From Armatimonadetes bacterium UBA1398 (GTDB taxonomy: Bacteria; Armatimonadota; Zipacnadia; UBA1398), in contig DBQI01000030.1 in the NCBI GenBank assembly GCA_002305165.1, positions 1 to 64,000 on the forward strand: DNA of 64,000 nt, in the 5' to 3' direction. Numbering within the stretch: the stretch's first letter is position 1; each line of letters begins with the position of its first letter. Below, in pieces: positions 43,399 through 51,071 of this stretch. A program made the translations under genes and the position numbers. Under the pieces are notes generated by a model. The model was not told the origin of the DNA. It was given only the letters and a program-made list of their open reading frames with translations, and ran no database searches.

Positions 43399-46300
43399 GT
43401 GCCCGCCATGCTGACCGCTGCTTCACTTCTCTCCGCCTTCATTGGTCAGACCCCGTCGCCCGAGCACGCTGTGCCAGACATCAGCGCCCTGCGGGCGGAG
43501 CCCTTCCCGCTCGAGGCGGTGCGGCTGGCCGAGGGGCCGTTTCTGCGCGCCATGGAGCGCAACAGCCAGTGGCTGCTGTCCCTGGATCCTGACCGGCTCC
43601 TCTCTCGCTTCCGCTCAGAGGCCGGACTGGAGCCGCGCGCTGAGCCCTACGGTGGCTGGGAGGCGGACACCATCGCCGGGCACACCCTAGGCCACTATCT
43701 CACGGCGTGTGCCAAGACGTACGCCTCCACCGGGGATGAGCGCTTCCGCGAACGCACGGCCGCCATCGTGGCTGATCTCCGTTCCTGTCAGGAGGCCCAG
43801 GGCGACGGGTACGTCGCGGCCATCCCCGGTGGGCGACAGGCCCTGGAGCAGGTGCGGGCCGGCCAGATCAGGAGTGCGGGGTTCGACCTGAATGGCATCT
43901 GGGTGCCTTGGTACACCCTCCACAAGCTGTTCGCGGGCCTCATTGACACGTACATTCACTGCGGCAACGAGCGAGCGCTCCAGGTGGCGGCTGATCTTGC
44001 GGATTGGGCCTACGACCTCACCTCAGGGCTGACCCCGGAGCAGTGGCAGACCATGCTCGCCTGCGAGCATGGGGGCATCAACGAGTCGATGGCCGAGCTC
44101 TACGCCATCACGGGCGAGGAGCGGTACCTCGAACTGTCCCGGCGGTTCCATCACACGGATATCCTAGAGCCCTTGGCGAGAGGTAAGGATCTCCTGCCCG
44201 GGCGGCACGGGAACACGCAGATCCCCAAGGTCATCGGAGTGGCACGGCGCTATGAGGTCACTGGGGACGAACGAGACCGGGTGATCGCGGCGAACTTCTG
44301 GGATATCGTCGTGAACCACCACACGTACGTCACCGGCGGCAACACGAACAGCGAGCACTTCGGCCCTCCCGACCAGCTCGCGGAGCGGTTGGGGGCGTCG
44401 TCCACCGAGACATGCAATACCTACAACATGCTGAAGCTAACCCGGCATCTCATGGCGTGGGACCCCTCGGGCCCGTATGGGGACTACATCGAGAGGGCCC
44501 TGTTCAACCACATCCTGGCCTCCCAGAACCCCGAGACGGGGATGGTGTGCTACTACCTGCCCCTCAAGCCAGGGGAGTTCAAGACCTACTCGACGCCCGA
44601 GGACAGCTTCTGGTGTTGTGTCGGCACGGGCATCGAGAACCACGCCAAGTATGGAGAGTCGATCTACTACCGCGACGAGGACGGGCTCTACGTGAACCTG
44701 TTCATTGCCTCGACGCTGGGGTGGCCGGAGCGTGGGCTCGCCCTGGAGCAGAGCACGCTGTTTCCCGAGGAGCAGGGGACTACTCTCACGCTTCGGTTGG
44801 AGCGGCCTCAGGAGATGGCCCTGCGGGTACGGCGCCCGGCGTGGGTGGCCGAGGGCTTCGGGCTCGATGTGAATGGTCAGGCTGCGGATGTGGCCGACGA
44901 TGGGAATGGGTTTGTGACCCTCAGGCGGCATTGGCAGGACGGGGACACCGTGCGGGTCACTCTGCCCATGCGCCTTCGCACCGAGGCCACTCCTGACAAC
45001 CCCGATCGCGTGGCCCTGCTCTACGGCCCAGTGGTGCTGGCGGGTGAGCTGGGACCCGAGGATGACCCGCGCGCCGTGGATCCCGACTATGTGCCCGCCC
45101 TCGTGGTAGGAGAGCGCGAGCTATCGGACTGGCTGCGGCCGGCGGACGAGGGGCCACTGGTCTTCACTCTGGTGGGCGCGGGGCGACCTCGGGATGTGAT
45201 ACTGCGGCCCTTCTACATGACCCACGGGTCACGCTACACGGTCTACTGGGACAGGTTCTCACCCGCCCAGTGGGAGGAGCAGCGCGCTCAATACCGGGAA
45301 GAGGCGAGGCAGCGCAGGGCGATCGAGGCGTTCACGGTTGATCGGATGCGGCCGGGTGAGATGCAGGATGAGCGGGACCACAACGTGGAAGGCGAGCAGA
45401 CGGGGGTGGGAGAGCATCTCGGTCGCAAGTTCCGCCACGCCTTCGGCGGCGGCTGGTTCTCCTTCGACATGGCCGTCGATCCCGCGGAGGCAGTCGATCT
45501 GGTCTGCACCTACTGGGGCAGCGATGTGGGCGACCGCACGTTCGACATCCTCGTCGACGGCGTGGCGATCGCCACCCAGACCCTGAGCCGCGATGCCCCC
45601 GACAGCTTCTTCGAGGTCACCTACCCCATCCCGGATGCGCTCACTGCGGGCACGGAGCGGATCAAGATCACCTTCGCGGCTCACGAGGGGCACTACGCGG
45701 GAGGGCTGTTCGGTGTGCGCGTCAGCCGCCGTGTTGGGCCCGTTCCCGCGCCGCCGGAGCCCTACGGAGCGGTGCCGAGCGACCGGCAGCTCCTATGGCA
45801 CGAGATGGAGTTCTACGGGTTCCTGCACTTCACCGTGAACACTTTCACGGACAAGGAGTGGGGGTTCGGTGATGAGTCGCCGACGGTCTTCGACCCGTCG
45901 GACTTCGACGCCGATGAGATGGCTCGGGTCGCCGCCGAAGCGGGCATGCGGGGGCTCATCCTGACCTGCAAGCACCACGACGGCTTCTGTCTCTGGCCAA
46001 GCGCCCACACGGACCATTCCGTCGCATCTAGTCCGTGGCGCGATGGCGAGGGCGATGTAGTGCGTGAGGTGTCGGAGGCGTGTGCAAGACACGGACTGCG
46101 GTTCGGGGTGTACCTCTCGCCGTGGGACCGCAACCACCCGGCCTACGGCTCGCCGGAGTACGTGACTTACTACCGGAGTCAGCTGAGGGAGCTCATGACC
46201 CAGTACGGCGAGATCTTCGAGGTGTGGTTCGACGGCGCCAACGGAGGCGACGGCTACTACGGCGGCGCTAACGAGACCCGGCAGGTCGACACGCAGACCT

Positions 46301-47136
46301 ACTACGGTTGGGATGACACGTGGGCCATTGTTCGGGAGCTGCAACCCGGGGCCGTCATCTTCAGCGATGTGGGCCCCGACGTCCGTTGGGTGGGGAACGA
46401 GCGCGGAGTCGCTGGCGAGACGTGCTGGGCAACGATCACCCCACAGGGCACTGTGGGGGACGTCGACCCAGGACGGAACAATGTCGGCGAGCGAGGAGGA
46501 TCACATTGGATCGCCGCCGAGGCCGATGTGTCGATCCGTCCTGGCTGGTTCTACCACGCCTCCGAGGATGAGCGCGTCAAGTCGCCAGCGGAGCTTGTCG
46601 ACCTCTACTACGCGTCGGTAGGCCGGGGCGCGGCGTTCCTTCTGAACCTGCCGCCGGATCGGCGCGGACGCATCCACGAGGCGGATGTGGCGGCGCTTCA
46701 GGAGATGGGCCGCATCCTGCGCGACACCTTCCAGGTGAACCTGGCGACCACGGCGGAGGTGACAGCGAGTAGCGTCCGCGGCGACCATCCGGCTTACGCG
46801 CCCAGCGCCGCGCTTGACGGCGATCCCTCTACCTACTGGGCCACGGACGACGGAGTGACAGAGCCGGAGCTTCTTGTCGAGTTCGCGGAGCCCGTGCGGC
46901 TCAATGTGGTCTCGGTGCGGGAGCATCTGCCACTCGGTCAGCGGATAGAGTCCATCGCCGTAGACGTCTGGGAGGGCGAGGGTTGGCGCGAGGTCGCCGT
47001 GGCCGTGGGTGTCGGCTCGCGGCGCCTGCTGCGGTTCGAGCCCGTTCAGACAACCCGGCTCCGGCTGCGCGTTACAGCATCGCCCGTGTGCCCGGCGATC
47101 GCGGAGTTCGGGGTGTACTTGGAGCCGGGGATGTAG
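43399..47136 (+). CDS. Fusion enzyme: GH146-like arabinofuranosidase, GH29 fucosidase and CBM32
   Basis: A 1,245-residue exported protein. GTG at 43399, seven bases after GGAGG, gives a signal peptide (MLTAASLLSAFIGQ). Residues 30-620 are a DUF1680 beta-L-arabinofuranosidase of GH146 type: SSTETCNTYNML near 334 and FWCCVGTGIENHAKYGESI near 404 hold the metal/nucleophile cysteines. A beta-sandwich linker follows (about 620-780). Residues 790-1100 are a GH29 alpha-L-fucosidase: LILTCKHHDGFCLWPS, and the probable nucleophile Asp in EVWFDGANG near 944. Residues 1115-1245 are an F5/8-type CBM32. Two exo-enzymes on one chain could attack a branch with both sugars. Function otherwise inferred. Confidence 0.9.
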   Translation: MPAMLTAASLLSAFIGQTPSPEHAVPDISALRAEPFPLEAVRLAEGPFLRAMERNSQWLLSLDPDRLLSRFRSEAGLEPRAEPYGGWEADTIAGHTLGHYLTACAKTYASTGDERFRERTAAIVADLRSCQEAQGDGYVAAIPGGRQALEQVRAGQIRSAGFDLNGIWVPWYTLHKLFAGLIDTYIHCGNERALQVAADLADWAYDLTSGLTPEQWQTMLACEHGGINESMAELYAITGEERYLELSRRFHHTDILEPLARGKDLLPGRHGNTQIPKVIGVARRYEVTGDERDRVIAANFWDIVVNHHTYVTGGNTNSEHFGPPDQLAERLGASSTETCNTYNMLKLTRHLMAWDPSGPYGDYIERALFNHILASQNPETGMVCYYLPLKPGEFKTYSTPEDSFWCCVGTGIENHAKYGESIYYRDEDGLYVNLFIASTLGWPERGLALEQSTLFPEEQGTTLTLRLERPQEMALRVRRPAWVAEGFGLDVNGQAADVADDGNGFVTLRRHWQDGDTVRVTLPMRLRTEATPDNPDRVALLYGPVVLAGELGPEDDPRAVDPDYVPALVVGERELSDWLRPADEGPLVFTLVGAGRPRDVILRPFYMTHGSRYTVYWDRFSPAQWEEQRAQYREEARQRRAIEAFTVDRMRPGEMQDERDHNVEGEQTGVGEHLGRKFRHAFGGGWFSFDMAVDPAEAVDLVCTYWGSDVGDRTFDILVDGVAIATQTLSRDAPDSFFEVTYPIPDALTAGTERIKITFAAHEGHYAGGLFGVRVSRRVGPVPAPPEPYGAVPSDRQLLWHEMEFYGFLHFTVNTFTDKEWGFGDESPTVFDPSDFDADEMARVAAEAGMRGLILTCKHHDGFCLWPSAHTDHSVASSPWRDGEGDVVREVSEACARHGLRFGVYLSPWDRNHPAYGSPEYVTYYRSQLRELMTQYGEIFEVWFDGANGGDGYYGGANETRQVDTQTYYGWDDTWAIVRELQPGAVIFSDVGPDVRWVGNERGVAGETCWATITPQGTVGDVDPGRNNVGERGGSHWIAAEADVSIRPGWFYHASEDERVKSPAELVDLYYASVGRGAAFLLNLPPDRRGRIHEADVAALQEMGRILRDTFQVNLATTAEVTASSVRGDHPAYAPSAALDGDPSTYWATDDGVTEPELLVEFAEPVRLNVVSVREHLPLGQRIESIAVDVWEGEGWREVAVAVGVGSRRLLRFEPVQTTRLRLRVTASPVCPAIAEFGVYLEPGM

Positions 47137-47139
47137 TGG

Positions 47140-47460
47140 CAGGAGGCCCTATGGCGCACTGTGACGACGGTACCGGTGCCGTGCCAAAGCACCATCGTAC
47201 CGCGCCCCGTTCTCCCCGAATTGGCTCACGAAGAACGGCCCGAAGGCTCTCGCCAGCTCGGGATCAAAGCTGCCACCCGCGCCGCCCTGAGGGCCTCGAC
47301 AAGATGGTCAACGTGGCCAGGCTCTCTGTCCGCGACGAGCACCCTGTACGGTCTATCGGAGCGGCCGCGCAGGAGTGACGTAGGGGAGCTGAAGGATTCC
47401 ACCACGCCTGGATCCGCATCCGTTGGCCACACGGTCAACGACTCGCTTCCAACCACACCG
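47140..47460 (-). pseudogene. Possible decayed gene (frameshifted remnant)
   Basis: The 446-base gap between the fusion enzyme and hppA holds no intact gene. On the minus strand one frame gives RPYRVLVADREPGHVDHLVE and, after a shift, the next gives SFDPELARAFGPFFVSQFGE. The two together read like one broken protein, but I cannot name its family. The other strand shows nothing convincing. Confidence 0.3.
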
Positions 47461-47522
47461 GCGGTGGTATTCCTCTTGCGCTCAGCATGGTCCTGCCACT
47501 TGTTGGAGCCGCGTACACGTAG

Positions 47523-47553
47523 AGAGGAGCGGCCCGGAATGGGCCGCTCCTCT
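47523..47553 (-). terminator. Perfect 13-bp hairpin downstream of hppA
   Basis: AGAGGAGCGGCCC (47523-47535) pairs perfectly with 47541-47553 around a five-base loop, 30 bases past the hppA stop. No T-run follows on the minus strand, so it may act as an mRNA 3' end stabiliser as well as a terminator. Confidence 0.65.
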
Positions 47554-47582
47554 GCGGAAGGTACGATTCCGAGACTCTACCG

Positions 47583-49982
47583 CTATGCGGGAGAATCCTC
47601 GATGACGCTCGCACCACGCTTGGACCACCATACGGCGAGTCCGAGCAGGCCGATGCAGACTAGCGAGACCATGAGGCTGACCTCGGGTCCAGGCACCTTC
47701 GCCAACACGGGGGCGAGGAGGATGGCGACGAGGTTCATGACCTTGATGAGCGGGTTCAGAGCGGGGCCGGCAGTATCCTTGAAGGGATCGCCAACGGTGT
47801 CGCCGACGACGGCCGCCTTGTGCTCGTCAGTGCCCTTGCCGCCGAACATGCCGTCCTCGATCTTCTTCTTGGCGTTGTCCCATGCCCCGCCAGCATTGGA
47901 CATGAAGACCGCCATGAGCTGACCGACGAGGATAGCGCCGGCGAGATAGGCGCCGAGAGCAGCTCCCGCAAGGGGCGCGGACTCGATCTGACCGTTGATC
48001 TCGACCTCTACCAAGCCGCTGGTGCCGAACAAGGTGCTGCCCAGCAGGAAGGCGGTCAGGATCGGCGTGGTCACGGCGAGGATGCCGGGGCCAAGCAGCT
48101 CACGCTGGGCGGTGGAGGTAACGATGTCAACGCAGCGCTGGTAGTCGGGCAGGTTCTCGCCCTCCATGATGCCAGGGATCTCACGGAACTGACGCCGCAC
48201 TTCCTGGACGACCTGGAAGGCCGCGCGCGAGACCGCGTTCAGGGCGATGGAGGAGAAGAGGAACGGGACCGCGCCGCCGATCAGGAAGCCGACGAAGACG
48301 AGGGGATGGTTGACCTGGATGCCGATCTGTTCGAGGCCAACCTCGTCGACGAAGGACTTGAACAGCGAGACCGCAGCGATCACGGCTGTAGCGATGGCGA
48401 AGCCCTTGGTGAGGGCCTTGGTCACGTTGCCTACCTGGTCCAGGCGGGCGACGATCCGGCTCGCCTCCGGGTCTGACTCCACGTCCACGTCATCGGCCAT
48501 CTCGAAGACGCCGTTCGCGTTGTCGGCGATGGGGCCGTAGGTATCCATGGCGAGGATGTAGCCCGTTGTGGTCAGGAGGCCAAGGCCCATGAGGGCAACG
48601 CCGTACGAACCCAGGGCCAAGTCGCCGCCGAAGACGGCGAAGCTGAAGACAACCGCGCCGCCGATGGAGAGGATGCTCCACACGGAGCTCTCCATCCCTG
48701 CGGCGAGGCCGCTGAGGATGATCGTGGCCGGCCCGGTCCGGGCGCTGTTGGCGATCTCGGTCACCGGAGGCTCATCGGTGTGCGTGTAGTAGTTGGTGAG
48801 CCGCCCGATAACCATCGCCAGAGCTACGCCCGCGATGGTCGCGATGCCGAAGGACCAGTGGATGACAGTCTGGCCATCCTGCTGGGTCTTCATCATGAGA
48901 ACGGTGGCGACGAGAATGCCGAGGACCGCGACGACGGCGGAGCCGGTGAAGCCTGTGTTGATGGGCTTCATGGGGTCCATCGTCTTGTCCTTATCATCGC
49001 CCTTGACCATGAGGACGCCGATGATGGACGCCACGACGCCAACGGCACGGACGATGAGGGGGAAGGTCCAGAGGGCGGAGCCGAGATCCAGAGCGACGCC
49101 GCCGCCGTGATCTATGGCCGCACGCTGGGCGAAGGCGCCCAAAAGGATCGCGGCGACCAGGGTGACCTCGTAGGACTCGAAGACGTCCGCGGCCATGCCG
49201 GCGCAGTCGCCCACATTATCGCCCACGTTGTCGGCGATGGTCGCGGCGTTGCGAGGATCGTCCTCGGGGATGCCCGCCTCGACTTTGCCGACGAGGTCGG
49301 CGCCTACATCGGCGGCCTTCGTGTAGATGCCGCCGCCGACCCTCATGAAGAGGGCGATGAGGCTGCCGCCGAAGCCGAAGCCCACGAGCACCTGGATGGC
49401 GTACTCTTGCCACAAGGCGAAGACAAGGCAGGCGCCGAGGAGGCCGAGGCCGACGGTGAAGACGCCTGACACGGCACCCGCTCGGAAGGCTAGCTCCAGG
49501 GCACGCTTGAAGCTCTTCAGGGCCGCGGCCGCCACACGGAGATTGGCATAGACGGCCAGGTTCATGCCGACGAAGCCCGCGGCGAAGGACGCTGCGGAGC
49601 CGAGAACAAAGGCCAGACCGACGCCGATGGCCGCCCATTTGTTCTCTTTGATCGGCAGGTAGAGGATCAACAAGACAACGGCGAGACCTACCACGAACAT
49701 CCAGAGCAGCTTCATCTGGCGATAGAGGTAGGCCTTGGCGCCGACCATGATCGCCTCATTGACCTTGATCATGCCTGGTGTGCCTCGATCAGCTTCTCGA
49801 ATCTGGGTGATCAGCCACCACCCAAATCCGAGGGAGCCGAGCGCCGCGAGGAACGTGATGATGATTGCCAGCCACTCTGAAGCGCCGAACTCGTTCAGCA
49901 CGAGGTTGGCCTCGGAGATCGCTTCTCCTGGGTTCTGAGCAACCGTCATCAGGCCCACTGCGAGCTGTGTGACGAAATCCAT
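47583..49982 (-). CDS. hppA: Membrane-bound ion-pumping pyrophosphatase
   Basis: An integral-membrane pump of 799 residues with about 16 helices that uses PPi hydrolysis to move cations. The catalytic loop is complete: DVGADLVGKVE, then EDDPRNAATIADNVGDNVGD. The dimer-proximal segment reads GNVTKALTKG (near residue 519), with Lys at the position where K+-dependent pumps have Ala (GNTTAA). By that rule it should be K+-independent, which usually goes with H+ pumping. ATG at 49982 is chosen; the frame is open to 50027. It may save ATP under energy limitation. uppP lies upstream on the same strand. Confidence 0.95.
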   Translation of the reverse strand: MDFVTQLAVGLMTVAQNPGEAISEANLVLNEFGASEWLAIIITFLAALGSLGFGWWLITQIREADRGTPGMIKVNEAIMVGAKAYLYRQMKLLWMFVVGLAVVLLILYLPIKENKWAAIGVGLAFVLGSAASFAAGFVGMNLAVYANLRVAAAALKSFKRALELAFRAGAVSGVFTVGLGLLGACLVFALWQEYAIQVLVGFGFGGSLIALFMRVGGGIYTKAADVGADLVGKVEAGIPEDDPRNAATIADNVGDNVGDCAGMAADVFESYEVTLVAAILLGAFAQRAAIDHGGGVALDLGSALWTFPLIVRAVGVVASIIGVLMVKGDDKDKTMDPMKPINTGFTGSAVVAVLGILVATVLMMKTQQDGQTVIHWSFGIATIAGVALAMVIGRLTNYYTHTDEPPVTEIANSARTGPATIILSGLAAGMESSVWSILSIGGAVVFSFAVFGGDLALGSYGVALMGLGLLTTTGYILAMDTYGPIADNANGVFEMADDVDVESDPEASRIVARLDQVGNVTKALTKGFAIATAVIAAVSLFKSFVDEVGLEQIGIQVNHPLVFVGFLIGGAVPFLFSSIALNAVSRAAFQVVQEVRRQFREIPGIMEGENLPDYQRCVDIVTSTAQRELLGPGILAVTTPILTAFLLGSTLFGTSGLVEVEINGQIESAPLAGAALGAYLAGAILVGQLMAVFMSNAGGAWDNAKKKIEDGMFGGKGTDEHKAAVVGDTVGDPFKDTAGPALNPLIKVMNLVAILLAPVLAKVPGPEVSLMVSLVCIGLLGLAVWWSKRGASVIEDSPA

Positions 49983-50108
49983 AGCCCTAGTGACTCCCTT
50001 CGACGTGGGCCGAGTGATCCCGGCCATTCACAAAACAGGCCGCGCCCTGGGACGCGGTATCCACGCTCTGAGATGGCCGAGGCCGCCTCAGCTTACTCCT
50101 AACGCCGC

Positions 50109-50960
50109 CTACCCTCTGACCGACAGGAACACCAGACTGAAGATGCCGATCACCAGGCAGTACACACCAAAAACCCAGAGCCAACGGCGCTGGACCACCT
50201 TCACGGTGATCCAAATCGCCGCCAACCCGCTAACCATGGCCACCGCCGCCGCCGCGAGGGCGTCGGTCAGAGCGGCCGGATCGATCCCCTCTCGCACCAC
50301 GTCGATGGCCTGGTAGCAGGCCGCGCCGAGCACGGTGGGGATCATCAGCAGGAAGGCGAACCTTACCGCGAACTCCCGTTCCAGCCCGAGCAGTATTCCC
50401 GTGATGATGCACGCGCCAGAGCGCGAGATGCCGGGCAGGATAGCGATGCCCTGTCCAATGCCGATCCCCGCGGCCTGGCCCAGCGTGCTATCGCTCTGCT
50501 GGGACCCTACGCCAGCCTCACGCCGGCGCTCAATGCGATCGGTCACGATGAGCATGGTCCCAGTGATCAACATGCAGCTCGCGGCGAGCATCGGCATGGT
50601 GACCATGCTCTCGGTGAAATCGTCCAGCGCCAGGGCGATGGCAACCGTGGGAAGGATCGCTATGGCCAGAAGCCCGGCAAGCCGCGCCCACTGGTCTTCA
50701 CGGAATACCCTGCGCCCCTCGCCTGAGAGAAGGCCTTTGACCATTCTCCCTAGGCCTTTCAATGCCCTCCCTACGTCCTTGGCATAGAAGACTATGGCCG
50801 CAACGAGGGTCCCCAGGTGCACGGCCACGTCGAAGAAAAGGGATGGGCTCTCCTGTCCGATGAGCGCGGGGAATAGCGCCAGGTGACCGGTGCTGGAAAC
50901 AGGGATGAACTCGGTCAGGCCCTGCAGTAGGCCGAGGGCGACGACCTGTAGCCAACTCAA
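50109..50960 (-). CDS. uppP: Undecaprenyl-diphosphatase
   Basis: This membrane phosphatase recycles undecaprenyl pyrophosphate for peptidoglycan and O-antigen synthesis (BacA/UppP). About 283 residues with eight or so helices and both signatures: GLTEFIPVSSTGHL and PGISRSG. The frame is open to 51041, but TTG at 50960, six bases after GGTGA, gives the family N-terminus LSWLQVVALGLLQG. The short 126-base gap to hppA on the same strand may allow co-transcription. Confidence 0.93.
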   Translation of the reverse strand: MSWLQVVALGLLQGLTEFIPVSSTGHLALFPALIGQESPSLFFDVAVHLGTLVAAIVFYAKDVGRALKGLGRMVKGLLSGEGRRVFREDQWARLAGLLAIAILPTVAIALALDDFTESMVTMPMLAASCMLITGTMLIVTDRIERRREAGVGSQQSDSTLGQAAGIGIGQGIAILPGISRSGACIITGILLGLEREFAVRFAFLLMIPTVLGAACYQAIDVVREGIDPAALTDALAAAAVAMVSGLAAIWITVKVVQRRWLWVFGVYCLVIGIFSLVFLSVRG

Positions 50961-51071
50961 GATGGACTCACCGCTGCTGACTGAAGTGGCAACCGCCAGA
51001 ATGTAACACACGCCCCCCCGGGCCGCAACCGCCAAGGGCACGGGTCCGAGGGGGCTGAACCCGTTGATGAC

